A DNA stretch of 64,000 bases from Phanerochaete sordida (taxonomy: Eukaryota > Basidiomycota > Agaricomycetes > Polyporales > Phanerochaetaceae). The stretch lies in assembly GCA_019973155.2 (NCBI GenBank), contig BPQB01000009.1, positions 62,001-126,000 of the forward strand, written 5' to 3'. Below are positions 1 through 11,500 of this stretch, piece after piece (the first letter of the stretch is position 1; every line of letters begins with the position of its first letter). Position numbers and translations under genes: made by a program. The notes beneath the pieces are model-generated. The model saw only the letters and a program-made list of their open reading frames with translations. It ran no database searches and was not told the origin of the DNA.

Positions 1-1189
1 GAGGAACGGGTCGAACTGCAGCACATGTCCGTCGAGTGTCGGCACCGCGACGACCGCGGCGGGAAGAAGAGGCCCGTCCGGCGCAGGCGACTGCGAGCTC
101 GATGCGCCCTGTCGGCCGCGCGCAGGCACAAAGTTGTGGTTCTGGCGCGTGCTTGCCGCCGAGTTCGCGCGCGAATGCGTGCCGTGGCTCGCCTGGGACG
201 CGGGGCGGTCTTGACTCGCAGTCCGCACGATGATGCTGTTGGGATGGTGCCCCTTCGGCGCATCGTCGTCCTTGCCCGTGTCCACGACTTTCGTGAGCCA
301 GCCGCTGAGGTCGAAGCCGAACTTGAGCGGATTCGCGAGTGGCGAGCCGTTGACGCTGACCATCGCCTCGTCCTTCTTTGGCCACCGCGGGAACGACGAT
401 GATGACGCGGCCGGTATTGTCGGGTTGAAATGCGTGGTGGATGGTGGTCTTGTCGCCGGTCGTGAGGGTTTTGAGGGAGAGTTGAAGGGGATCTTGGTGG
501 GCGAGGCAGGTCGAGGAGTGGTGCGGCCGAAGGCGAAGGGTACGGGTTTGGTCGGCTGCTTGTGGGGACTTGGTGACGGAGCAGTGGGAGGGACACGCTG
601 CGTGGTCTTTGACTGCACAACTGTCGGCGGGCTGGCTGGATCGACGACATGAAGCAACTCACAGTACTTGGCGTCTTCGGTATCCGCGCGTTCTGCCCCG
701 CTCCCGCCGCATTCGGAAAACCCACCTTCTTCTTCGGCGACGCCGTCGTCCTTGCTGTTCGCACGCACACATCAGCACCCCGCAGCGCCCGCACAGCGCG
801 GCACGCACCAGCCTTGGCTGCCTTGCCCTCGCCGGGCTCCTCCTGGCTCTCGATCCACTTGCGCTTGCGCGTCGTGCGGTCGATGGCCTCGGCCGCGCCG
901 CCGAGGCGCGCGCGCTGCGCGGCCTGCAGCGCGGCCTGCACGTCGCCGCCGTGCCGCGCGAACTCGCGCAGCGTGAGCCCGCGCACGAGCCGCGGCACGC
1001 GCGCGACGAGGCCCTCCTGGTGCACGCGGAAGGTCTCGAGCGCGTCTGCGAGGAACTCCTCGAACTGCCGCGCGCGGTGCGACACTGCGGAGACGGTGAG
1101 CCGGGGGCCGCGCGCGACGCTGCGGGCGTACCTTCGAGGTCGAGGTTCGCGAGCAGTTGGGCTTTCTCCTCCGCTGTGTACTTCTTCAT
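1..1189 (-). CDS. Borealin/Nbl1-like chromosomal passenger complex subunit (3' end off the left edge)
   Basis: Borealin holds survivin and INCENP together in the chromosomal passenger complex, which brings Aurora kinase to centromeres in mitosis. Spliced exons on the minus strand are 1189-1132, 1084-809, 754-668 (less certain) and 620 to the edge. The N-terminus starts MKKYTAEEKAQLLANLDLE and, after a 47-nt intron, continues VSHRARQFEEFLADAL and then LVRGLTLREFA, the long alpha-helical Nbl1/Borealin N-terminal domain. IDRTTRKRKW follows, a basic stretch typical of basidiomycete borealins. The C-terminal part is Ser/Pro-rich, with VSVNGSPLANPLKFG and then DGHVLQFDPF just before the edge, so only the last residues are missing. 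The start is the only ATG that opens this domain. A long Arg-rich unspliced reading of the same strand is an intron read-through artefact. The family call rests on remembered sequence pattern, not on a search. Confidence 0.85.
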
Positions 1190-1596
1190 CCGTGACGACG
1201 CGTGTTTGGGCTTGCGGTAGAAGGGATCGTGCTCGTACGACGGGCAAGAGGGCGGAGGCAGTGTTTGAAGCGTGCGCGGTGGATGGTGGTCAAGTTGAAG
1301 TTGTGAAAGTAAGTAACAGTAACGAATTGAGTAAGGCAATTCGATTAATCTCCTTACTTACTCGGGCGTCTGTGTTACAATCTCGGTCAGTACCGTTAAC
1401 TAAACCTCTATCGACTCGTAATAGTCGCGCTTCGCTTGCAAAAATCACTAGACACACGGAGAGCATCTCGAGACATTGCGGAACGAATACTGTATACACA
1501 CGTCCTCCAGTTCGTATTGTAAGGTGCGCAGTAGGCAAGCAAAGGAGACTGAAGAGTCTGAACGGCGGCACAGCGAAACGCGCGGATAGCGATATT
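1190..1596. other. Gene-free interval between borealin-like gene and POP1
   Basis: Relatively AT-rich, with many short stops in all frames. It holds the upstream region of the borealin-like gene and the 3' side of POP1, both on the minus strand. I see no clear TATA box, RNA gene or repeat. Confidence 0.5.
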
Positions 1597-4500
1597 CTAT
1601 TCCAGAATCTCTATTCGCGCAGTCCGGCAGATGGCTTCATGGCGGTCACGTACTTTCACCAAAGGCTGGCTTCCAACACTAAGTCTGCGAAGACCGCATA
1701 AGAAAAGGTTGCACAGCGCGAACGAACAGACGAACCTCTTAGCTTGCGCCTGTAGTTCCAAGAAACGAGCGACAGGGATGGCTCCGATGGCAAAGCCTTC
1801 GCCAAGAGATAAGGAGTAGTTCCCCGTCGTGACATACCCGATGATAGACTCGGGCGATGGAATGACGATTGAAGTCTGAGTAGAGAAGTTAGCACAAGGA
1901 GCACGAAGAGCACGAGGACCATAGCGGCGGCACTGACCTCGCTCTCTTCATCAAGGTCTATCTCAGCGTCCGCCACAGCTGGCGCATCCTTGCAGTTCGC
2001 CTGCGTAGCCTTCACCCACTTCGCAGCTTCAGGATCTTCCATGCCATAGATCATCGCGAGGTCATCAGGACATCCGCGCCCGCACATACGGAGACGCACG
2101 CGCACGAGAGCGTTCCGATAGAGGTCCTCCGGGCGATGCGCGAGCGGCTTGAGCTTGCGCTTCTCGCGCAGCCGCGCGATCTGCTCGAAGAGCCCGAAGG
2201 AGGGGTCGAGCCGCCCCACCGCGGCGTCGAGCACCGCGCGCGTCTCGGGCCCGCGAAGAAGCCACGGCGCCAGACTGGGGCTGAGCCCGTCCTCCGTGCG
2301 GTCGGACGTCGCTGCACTTTGCTGGTGCGGCGGTGCAGGCTCCGCGTCGGAGCCGTCGATATCCATGTCGCGCTGTGCAGGTACGAAATCGCCGGGGAGC
2401 GTGGAGTCGTCCGTGTGCGCTCCGCGGACGCCCAGTACGACGTCCCAGTCGGGCTTCCACGGGCTCCTAGTGCCCAGCCGAGCGTAGTTCGGTCTCTTGG
2501 CTGGAGGCTTGCGCTCCCATGAATCTTCCTCCTCGTAGGCGCGGAAATCGCTGTGCTCGTCATAGGAGCTCGTGGAAGGATAGTCACGAGGGAAGTGCCC
2601 TACGCCGGACTCGAAGGCTTGCGTCTGGCGTTCGCGCTGTCCCCCAACGCGTGTACCGGTGAAGATGAGCGACGAGAAGAAGGCCATGGACCAGCCCTGA
2701 GGTATGACGAGTGTCCACCCATGTACGGCGGGTGTGTGAGTACCAGTCCCAGGAGACGCTGAGGAAGCTTCAACGGAGCGTTGGATGAGGAGGACTGGAA
2801 TGCGAGCGTCCTGAACCTGCGCCTGCAGATGTGTGCCTGGGACGAGGTTCTGGAGGGCTTCAGTCTCGATGGCCACTCAGGCAGCGGAAGCACTGACCTT
2901 CGAGCGACGCTCATCAATGTCCTTTTTCTTGAATTTCGGCTTGCGTAGCGGGATGCGAACATCTTCGGCCCAGATATCGCTTTGTGCGAGCGTCGGTGTC
3001 GGGAAGAAGGCAGATCCAGCTTGTGACATGCTTGGCAGAGCCCCTTCGTCGACACTAACTTTCGCATTCTTGGGCGGAAAGCTGGGTTCTGCGGGTGAGC
3101 GATCGTGAGAGGGATAACTCCATGTCTCACGAACCTCAGTCTTGGGTCGTAGACGTTGAAACCGATAACGGTATTGCGTGGTACGGACGCGGTTGTCTGT
3201 AGGTTTGCAAGTTCGCTCCAGCACTAGGAAAGTCAGTACACCGCTGTTCCGCACAAGTGTTCGACGTACCTTCTTGAACTCCTCGCGACCATCTTCGATG
3301 ACCGGCTTCAGCGCGCCCTGGATGACCTGGCTAGACTTCGGCCCCATCAATTCGAAAACGTTCAGCTCTTCTCGCAGGTCCGCTATCTGGACCTCAGCTT
3401 TGCCGTCGACGACGATATCGCCCTTCTTCACGGCCTCCAGCGCAAAGGACGCCGCCGTCTGCAGCTCCAGGTAAACCTGTGCGAAGACGGAGGGATGCGC
3501 CCAAATCCACACTACGCGCTCCAGAGCGTTCTCATCGGATTCGCGCTCTTTTCCCTTGCCCTTCGACGTTTTCCGTCTCGACTGAGACGCGGTCTGTTGC
3601 GTGGACTGTCGGAGCTGGGGCTTCCAAAGCACCGTGATCGGGGCCACCAGGCTGAAAGGGTACGCCTCGCGCTTGTACAAGTGCGTATCGCACGCTCTGG
3701 CACCAGTGGTGAACCTGTCCGCAGCTCAACCTCGTGGCTGAACGGATATAGAAATCCTCTTCACCTTTTCGCTCCAGGGCTGGCTATCTGTGGGTCGCAG
3801 CAGCTGTCAAGCAGTGCCTTGAGCACTTGTTCCGGGCCTTGCAGCTCGATCAGCCCCATGTAGGACGCATCGTGAAGGATAGAGCCGTGCATGGAAGCAC
3901 GGTGAGAGGGTCGATATGATTTCTCCGTAGGAGATTCCGCCTATATGATTCAGAGACGCATGGTCATAGAAAATGACCTCATGACATACCAATCTGTAAC
4001 CCCAATGGTCTTGCATATGCATGCGTTTCGCGTGCCAGAGGTGCGTCTCTAGCCATACTTTGTTCTCTGGAATGCCATAGGAGGCTTCAATCGCTGCGAA
4101 GAGAGGAACATAAGACAGTCTGACCTTGACGCTTCTGAAAAACCGCTGTGCGTGATTTGCACTTCTCCTTTCCTTGTTTCGGAGCGGACTTCTTCTTCGG
4201 TTTCGGTGCGTCCATCTGGATATGTTGTGAGCATGAGCGGAAATGAAGAGGCTGTGGCACATGCCTCGGCTGTTGCCTTGTCCCTCAGTCGAACAGGTAC
4301 ACGTCGCACATCATGACTGGCTGCGCGCCGGCGAAGGTGGCGGGGCAGCTGCTGCCATGCGCGCTGCGTTCCGTTGGATCTGGCTCTGGTGTCAATTCCA
4401 ACCTCCTTCAAGCAACACCTATGACGCACCTGGCAGTTTTCATAGCTGTGTGCATCGCATTAATTTCGAAGGCCCTGGCCTGGCGTTCCTTCAGCCCACG

Positions 4501-4801
4501 ATGTGCTGCGAAGCGGCATGCACGCACCTCGGCAAACCTCTCCACATCCAGCGAGCCGGGCAGGTTGACGGAAGCTGTGAGCAAGTATTAGAGTTAACTC
4601 AGCCGGCTTTCAATCTTTCGTACGGTCAAAGTGCACAGCCCGAGATGGACCTGCACCCGCACTTTGAGATGGTGTGCTCGGTCCGGAGGTATTCGCTGTG
4701 GCTGGCTGAACTGCGATAGTTCGCGCGAGGGTGGTCTTTTGCTTTTTCTTCTCTCTGCCGGTAAGAGCAGGGACATCGGCATTCTTTCGCTTGGACGCCA
4801 T
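1597..4801 (-). CDS. POP1: POP1, subunit of RNase P and RNase MRP
   Basis: POP1 is the large scaffold protein of RNase P (tRNA 5' maturation) and RNase MRP (rRNA processing) in the nucleus and nucleolus. The start MASKRKNADVPALTGREKKKQK is a basic nuclear-type N-terminus. Exons then give LPGSLDVERFAEVRA, the signature LPRHLRRRAASHDVRRVP, and WLETHLWHAKRM with the following WGYRL, both POP1 hallmarks. The middle has APITVLWKP and VWIWAHPS. The POPLD region has GWTLVIPQGWSMAFFSSL, GTRVGGQRERQ and FPRDYP. The C-terminus has MCGRGCPDDLAMIYGMED and IGYVTTGNYSLSLGEGFAIG, and ends near ARIEILE at a TAG. Around ten introns are needed and no frame break is seen. One intron (4264-4216) fits only a GC-AG donor. 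The gene is tandem with, and downstream in map order from, the borealin-like gene. Confidence 0.93.
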
Positions 4802-5948
4802 GTGAGGGGTAAGATGCGGAGGTTTAGGAACAGAAGGAGAAGCCCGTCAAATGCGCGTGAAAGTCGCGGGCAAAGGTCGGTGGGCGCCTAATGGCGTGCG
4901 CCTCCGACGCGCGACACGCCCTCCGAGGTCGGAACTTTTAAACGATGCCGCCAGGACGTGCTCACCGCCGGTGAAGAATATGACAGCTGAAGGGAATGTG
5001 AGTGTGTCGATGGCTATGCCGAACGAACTCAAAGATAGTAACAGTACGCAAACTGCCAGGTTGAGCATGTCACGTCGGACTGTCTGTGAAATACACGCGA
5101 CAGGAGACGTGCCATAAACCCGCAGGCTGCCTATCCGCACTATCTTTGAAACAGGAATTCTCTGAGGCATCCGCCGTAGATTTCCCTTGAGCTGGCTGGG
5201 TTTCCCGGACTCGATCGCTGTCCAAATCGAAAGATACCGCGGGCCCTACCGAGTCGAAATCCGGCGGCGTTGGGGATACCTGAGACAGGATCGTCCACGC
5301 AGCAGCAGCTGCATGTGTATAACGACTCTTTTGGCGAGTAATTTTGGGCGAGTAATTTTGTGCTCCAGACTGTGATTTTCCTATCTCATTCACAAACAGC
5401 TTGTAGGTTGCGAAAGCATCATACACGAGCTTACAAAGATATTCTTCTACTCTGGTACGACGTCAATCAACCTGGAATATCGGCTTGGTGCGTGGGCGGC
5501 TGAGTGTTAAGCTTGACTCAGCTTCCTAGGACGACGTGGAGCCCTTGACTCTTGTAGCTCTTGATGTTCTAATTGCTATGTCCCCGCAACCCTTGCGGCA
5601 TCCACGGCAGAGGCCTGCGAATCGGGAGCCATCGGTCCAATGACGTTGCGACATCCACTGGTGAACAAAGCTTTGGTGTGTCGCGGCGATCGGAGTCCTT
5701 GACCTACCGTGCTGGAATGCTCCCGTTTGCTAACCATGCCCAACGCCCACCGGTGCAATGTAGCCGCAGCCACGATTTTGTAGCGCTGTGTGAGGTTGAA
5801 AAGGCGAGAGACAGGTGCGTACTGTCAGAGCGGTAGAGCCACCCCCGAGAGATTTGACATGGCCCAGGAAGTGAGGTGCTGTTTTCCAATGGTGTTGCGG
5901 CATAACTAATGTCAATTATGACAGTTTCACGTTTTCAACACCGCGGGG
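4802..5948. other. Intergenic region upstream of POP1 and of the first WPGY-family gene
   Basis: About 1.1 kb between divergently transcribed genes. It contains weak open frames on both strands. A minus-strand frame at 5070-5426 has no recognisable domain, and one at 4847-5170 has a single hydrophobic stretch. I do not call either a gene. A perfect 14-nt direct duplication lies at 5333-5360. Confidence 0.4.
5333..5360. repeat. Two perfect tandem copies of a 14-nt unit
   Basis: GGCGAGTAATTTTG occurs at 5333-5346 and again immediately at 5347-5360 without mismatch. It lies in non-coding DNA. Replication slippage is the simplest explanation, and no function is evident. Confidence 0.8.
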
Positions 5949-6523
5949 ATGCCCCCAGTCCCGCAGGACTACATGCTCGTGCCTCAAGAGGCATACGCCT
6001 CGCGGACCAGTAGATTTGCCCCTGAGCCTCCTCTCACCATCAGACAAGGCGATAACTTCGGTATTCGTCTCGACGATGCATTTCGTCAAAACTACAGCCA
6101 GCTTCCGGACGCTGAGGCTGTTGCAGCGGGCTTTATGCCCGGCAAGAGGATTGCCCTGCGAGTCAACGTGTGTTCTGCCCGCTTTCTAGTCCACGCTCTA
6201 GATCTCACCCCACAGCAGTGGCCTGGGTACGAACCCTGGCACTACCACTTCACGGTCCCCGCGTCTGCGCAGAAAGGGGCCATCGTGACAGAGGTAGCGC
6301 GGCAGATGCAGCGCTTTCTTGATGTACGTTGATTTTTGCAAGCGTCTCGCAAGCCCATAGCACTAAACGGCGGTGCCATCCTTAGGAGATGAGGGGTAAC
6401 ACCCCTGCGGCCGATGCTCAAGATTGGAACATAGCAAACATACAGCTCGCGGACCTCGTTCTTCTGGAACTTCGCCACGTCGCTCAGGGCAGTCGACAGC
6501 CAGTCCTTTGTAAGCGCGTTTGA
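5949..6523 (+). CDS. WPGY-family protein A, function unknown
   Basis: Exons 5949-6167, 6219-6323 and 6386-6523 give 153 residues with phase-0 introns. The first exon has LVPQEAYASRT, a Pro-rich stretch and LPDAEAV. The second begins WPGYEPWHYHFTVPAS and continues KGAIVTEVARQMQRFL, an amphipathic helix. The third carries DWNIANIQLADLVLLELRHV followed by GSRQPVLC. I recognise the pattern (WPGY, a helix with EVA/EIA and FL, then W-x-x-x-x-I-x-L-x-D-L-V-L-x-x-L and a GS-x-QPVL end) from uncharacterised agaricomycete proteins, but no function is known to me. There is no signal peptide or membrane segment, so it is probably cytosolic or nuclear. It is the shortest copy, differing most in exon 1, where the start matches the paralogues by the LVPQ motif. 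Confidence 0.8.
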
Positions 6524-7897
6524 GCATTGAGCTCGAACGCCACATCGCCCTCACGTATCAGTGATTCCTTCCTGACTCCGCGGTTTGCATCGAATGCGCC
6601 CTGAAGTGAACGATTGCCGACGCGCTTCGTGTAGCTTAGACTACAGATTAGATGCGAGGCTAATTTATATTTTCCACCCTGCCGATTGCGCCACTTCGCC
6701 CCAAAGGGCGCGCTGTTACCGCGCCACATTTAAAGTTGAGAGAAATCGCCGTTTTATTCGTGTGAATTTCATTAACAGGCGCCCAATCTGACACGCGGCC
6801 CGTGCTTCCTGCTGGCACTCGTTCATCACGCTCACCTGGAATTCCCGTCGCGAATTATTTTTTATCCTGGCCCGGCGATATCGCGACGATGACGAGTTTT
6901 CCGCTATTAGTAGGTCGGACGGACTATCGTCATTGCTACAAAAAAGATCCCAGGACGGCCCACCCCAACATCGCCCGTTGACGGGCCACGCGATTGCACT
7001 TCCAATCCATGCCTTTCAGCACAGGGTTCATATCCGACATGACAGTAAGCTTTGTTCCTGACCTTCCAGTCAGGCACTGATCAATACGTCCTAATCGCGG
7101 GAAACCTTGTACTTGTCTGTGCTTGTTCTTGTTCCGCGGGCCCTTGCCCTTGAGGACAGCGTTTCTCCACCTAACTGGCAGCCCTCCGGTATCCCCGGCC
7201 TTCATCGGTAGATCGTGGCCGCCGTATTACGCTCGTACCATTGACACTAGCAGCCGAACCGCAATGCGCGGGTCCAATGCCTTGTCTGAAGCACAGTGTC
7301 GCGCTCAGGATGATGCCCGATTTCCATGGCTTATTGCGTGTTTGTCCAGATTACTCCCGCGACCCAGCCCCGCAGCCAGCCAGCCTTGAATTTATTTTCT
7401 CAATACTCCGTATCACATTCACGCTTTGTGGAGGTACACACTAGGTGCGTCTAGCTTCTGCGAGGTTAACCTGACCGCTATGCTGATATTATTTTGGTTC
7501 ATAGCGTAGGATCATTGTATTCAGGTATCACCAGCGTGAGCAGCTATAGGATCATCAAACCTGCAAGGCCTGTGTCAATGGCAAGTACGGCTTTTCCTGA
7601 TTTTGTTCTTTCCTCTCCACATCTTGGCCGGCGGTGTTGATATGCGCGCCGTGCCCTAATACGATGCGTTGTTTGCTCAGTACCTGCTTAGCCACAGAAA
7701 ACACATCTGGAGATTGGAGAATCGCGGCGGGTTCAAAAGGCTCTTCGACGATGCGCTCCTTCCTCAATCTACTCACAAACCAGCTCAGCAAGAGAACCGA
7801 CATGTCTACTACACGAGTAAGCCATGTCGCTATGAGCCGCGACGATGAACGCTGCTGACCGTCGCGTGCACAGTTCCACGTTGTCACGGACGAGACG
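6524..7897. other. Gene-poor interval between WPGY-family genes A and B
   Basis: About 1.4 kb with no open frame showing a domain or a conserved WPGY-family segment. I see no tRNA, no terminal repeats and no transposase remnant. It contains the presumed 3' end of gene A and promoter of gene B, but no clear TATA box. Confidence 0.4.
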
Positions 7898-8499
7898 ATG
7901 CCTGCGCCAGAGGCCATCCCTGCGGGCGCCGTGCTCGTGCCACAGTCAGTGTACGGGGTTGGGCGTGGTGCGGCGGGCTTCACGTCGCCGCCTCCCATCC
8001 GCTTTGGAAGCCAGGGGGCACCCGGGATACACCTGCACCTCGCGCTCCGTGGGGACTATCGCGAGCTGCCCGACGCCGAGAGCGTTGTTCCAGGCACGAA
8101 CGTTGGCCAGAAAATCGGGTTTCGGATGAACGTATGTTGAAGCCTCTTTCCTTACGCGTCGCGGCCTCATCCTCCTTGTTCGTAGTGGCCCGGTTATGCA
8201 AACTGGTTCAAGCATTTCACGATACCCGCAGCCGCCGGGCTATGCAAGAAGGGGCCGTTGGCCAGGGAAGTAGCGAGACAGGTCCAGGACTTTCTGCAGG
8301 TATGCCACTGATAGAATTTATCGCCCAGTCTGTAACATCTGACTTTCGTGCCCAGACTATGAGCGGAAATATTCCAGCCCCTGACGCGCGCAATTGGAAC
8401 GTTGCAAATATCAGACTGGAGGACCTGGTGCTCTTAGAGCTCAGACAGGTCTCTCAGGGCAGCTGGCAGGCAGTTCTCTGCCTGATTGTCGTCCGTTAA
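7898..8499 (+). CDS. WPGY-family protein B, function unknown
   Basis: Exons 7898-8131 (78 codons), 8186-8299 (38 codons) and 8356-8499 give 163 residues. Both introns are phase 0 and fall at the same places as in copies A and C. Exon 1 has AGAVLVPQSVYG, PPPIRFG and LPDAESVV. Exon 2 is WPGYANWFKHFTIPAA then GPLAREVARQVQDFL. Exon 3 has WNVANIRLEDLVLLELRQVS followed by GSWQAVLC. Of the three it best preserves the consensus and may be closest to the ancestral form. It differs from A by a short insertion (AGLCKK) before the helix, shared with C. The function cannot be read from the sequence. Confidence 0.82.
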
Positions 8500-10229
8500 G
8501 CTGTTGATTTGCGAATCGTAGTGCTCGCGCGCCCCATCCGGTCTACCTTAATTTAAGTCGGCCTGCAGTTATATATATGTAGCACATAACTTAGGCAGCG
8601 ACATCGCGCCGCATACTTCGAATGGCGCTATATCATATTATCCCACTCTTCATTCGATTAAAGCATTGAGCGCGATGATGCGAGCTATAAAACTATTTAT
8701 GTGAATGGCTTTCACGATGGGCATGAACATTATCGTTCCTTCGACTCTTACTAAGAAGTGGCGGCTGGAGGTGTTCGAGGTCCACTAATCGGCAAGCGCC
8801 AAATCTCAAATTAGGGGTCCCAGTCGACCCCAACCTTAGCAGTGTGTGCGCGCGAGTCGCTCACAAGTTACTCATGGACGGCATCGACGCATCATTTGGC
8901 TGCAGCCTGACTCAGGTGAGACGTGGATAGAATTTTATTGTGGCACGCAAATAAATCTACTTGCTTAGTCTTGCAGCTACAGCAGTCGGGGCGGGCCTGA
9001 AAAGGGATCATGTTCACTATGGGTTTCGACTCAATATCAGCTTCACCAGGTCACTCAAGACCGTACACGGTGACGAGCTGAGAATGTGGTATCTGACGCA
9101 GTCTACCTCTCTGTCTGATAGCGCAGGCTGGAAGTTACGCTATCTTGCTCAGAGTTCCGCAAGATATTCGCTCATGGTAATCAGTGCGTCATTGTGAGTG
9201 TTGTACCGCATCTAGTACAACATTGGCCGATCTTCCTAGATCACCGGAATTACTGATCTGATGCCGTATGCTGAACGCTTTTAACCAATGCTTAACTTTC
9301 TTGCTATTGCGCGCCGTGTACCCTCCGCTCTTCTAATAATCGGCGAAAGGCGACTCAGGACTGCCTTCTATCTCATGCACAACAGCTTTACCATGGACTT
9401 TCAGAGCTCTGGACAAGCAAGGGTAAGTCAAAATCTGGCTTTGAACGCTGATTTGTGGTGGCCGAAACTTGCACAGAGCTCCGCCACGAATGATTCCTTC
9501 CTTTCTCCGAGATATACCGGATTACACTAAATCAGTTCTTCCTAGCTGGACCATGTAGGAGTTGGGACTGCCCGATTTGATGGCAGGAGGAGCGACATTG
9601 TCTACAAAGCAGTACAGTGCACGACGTTGTATTTGTCTCACCTTCCCATAATTCTCTCCGTACGTCATTCGATATGACCTCGAAATTCTCACCCAGCATC
9701 TGCCCTAGATAGATTCTTCAAATACTCCGGAGGTCATCTCTGCCGTATCACAGGACCTGCTGGTAGTGTTAAAGACTACAGCTGCGATGCGGTCACTGCA
9801 GCCATTTCAGGTATTTTCACTGGCACACCGCCGTGAGCCTCGACTGACACTGCTGTGAAAGGGCTTCAGTGGTAACCTATACGAAATCCGTCTGAGTGAC
9901 CGATAGATGCACAGGATAGATGTTCACCGCACAAATTTCTCTTGTATTGCGACCTGACGACACAGACAAGCACCGTGCCGCGGACGTGCTTGTTGGCTGG
10001 TCGCAGAAAGCCTGGACGTCAGACGTACGGATTGCTGAGGTCCCAGAACTGTGTAGCGGGTTCAAAAGCATGGCCTGGGTGTGGGAGTAGCCTCACAGTG
10101 CTCATCCCTCGTCTCATTAGTAACCTCGAGAGAAATTAATGGCAGAGGTCAGCCATTTCGTTCGCTGTTTACCTAGCAAAACAAGCCACTGACTGCCCCA
10201 TGTGCTTACAGCCGGAGTACCATGTTGTC
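8500..10229. other. Gene-poor 1.7-kb interval between WPGY-family genes B and C
   Basis: Lower GC than the coding regions, with simple AT runs near 8570-8640. Two small plus-strand frames (8961-9197 and 9288-9530) share only a short LAQSSA-type stretch and have no recognisable domain. A stretch near 9950-10090 reads as a Trp-rich fragment that might be decayed coding DNA, but I cannot assign it. Confidence 0.35.
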
Positions 10230-10845
10230 ATGGAAGACATGGACGTCCCGTATAACACACGAAAGGGAGCGATCCTCGTGCCCCAAGCCGTGTACACGGT
10301 TCCTCACCGTCTCGAGGCCTTCGAGCCACCTCTCCCGATTCGCTTTGGGCCTGACGGCGTGACTGTGGACAGGGCACATGCTGGTGATCTCGACGAGCTC
10401 CCCGATGCCGACGCTGGGATTACCGACATCGAGATCGGACAAAGGATTGCCATCCGGATCAATGTGCGCTGTAACGCGAAAGTCTCTCATATAGCAATCC
10501 TGACATGCGCTATAACCTTTATCTAGTGGCCTGGCTATTCGGGCTGGTGCAAGCATCTCACTATCCCGAGCTCTCTCGGACGATGCACGAAAGGGCGGCT
10601 TGCTATGGAGATAGCAAGATACATCACTCTTTTTCTGAATGTGCGCATTGTATCGTGGCGCCACATCGTCTACTTTTAGCTGACTGTAAGATAAGGACAT
10701 GCGACAAGCTACTCCTTCCGAAGATACCAGGCGGTCGGGCTGGGAGATTACGAACTGCGGTCCCGAAGACATGGTGTTATTAGAAATTCGGAAGGTCTCT
10801 AGAGGCAGCTGGCAGCCGGTCCTTTGCCGCATCATCGACCGGTAA
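10230..10845 (+). CDS. WPGY-family protein C, function unknown
   Basis: Exons 10230-10463 (78 codons), 10527-10640 (38 codons) and 10696-10845 give 165 residues, with exon 1 and 2 lengths identical to copy B. Exon 1 has KGAILVPQAVYTV, PPLPIRFG and LPDADAG. Exon 2 is WPGYSGWCKHLTIPSS then GRLAMEIARYITLFL. Exon 3 keeps the C-terminal core EDMVLLEIRKVSRG then SWQPVLCRI, although the segment before it has diverged. The chosen ATG aligns with copy B; an in-frame ATG 30 nt upstream is less likely. The second acceptor (AAG at 10693-10695) has a poor pyrimidine tract, so expression should be checked. Confidence 0.78.
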
Positions 10846-11500
10846 TGTGCTGCGCCAGCACACTCAGTCATCTTGGCATGCTTCGTCGAGCCCCGTGTAT
10901 TTATTCACGACTAGCAGAATACATGCGCCTATGGCACAGCTTTTTCTGAGAGCGATCATCCTGGGAGAGTGTCCAGCAGTTCACTTCCTCCAGATTCGTC
11001 ATGTCTATGCTTGGATCCACTGCGAGTGGATGGCCAACTTGGGATGATGAGCACCCTTCCTTAGCCTATAGAGAGCAAAAATTTACCACATGAAGCAATT
11101 TATCTTCATTGACAAGTGGGGACTTACGGTATTACAGATATTGATGCTTTGCCCTTCCTAGCGTCCTCAGGCGAGCAGCGCGAACACCATCATGACGTTC
11201 ATCGGAGCCGCATAAGCACGTTTTTTGTCATCCACAGATTATTGTAATCGTATCATTGTATGTATGCTGGCTGTGTGTACGCATATATATATTTGATGTT
11301 CATCCATTCACGGTTCCCCATCTATGTGCGCCATCTTTGAGCTCGCTGGCGGCCCAGTCTCTCGCCGGGCGCTCAATGCGCCACGAAGCTGATGCGCCCT
11401 TCCATAAGTAGCATGCGCACGTGAGAGCATCTAGAGGCGCCAAAGACGGACGAAGGGAAATCTGCCTCGTTCCTTGCGCTTACTTTCACCTTCTCACACC
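10846..11500. other. Intergenic region before the TMA23-like gene
   Basis: About 650 nt with no domain-bearing frame. A TATATATAT stretch lies near 11283-11293, too far from the next start to be its TATA box with confidence. Nothing else is seen. Confidence 0.4.

Noticed and set aside
659..1339. 226-residue Arg/Ser-rich frame over the borealin-like gene
   Set aside because: Only its first 19 residues after an internal Met belong to the real protein. The rest is read-through of the first intron in the wrong frame of GC-rich exons.
5070..5426. 118-residue minus-strand frame upstream of POP1
   Set aside because: No recognisable domain or splice partner, and it spans a tandem-repeat tract.
8961..9530. 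Two small frames sharing an LAQSSA stretch
   Set aside because: The shared stretch is about ten codons with no other similarity, and there is no start-site or splice support.
9942..10139. Trp-rich reading before WPGY-family gene C as a fourth, decayed family copy
   Set aside because: Only a vague match to the third exon pattern, with no WPGY segment nearby. Cannot be supported.
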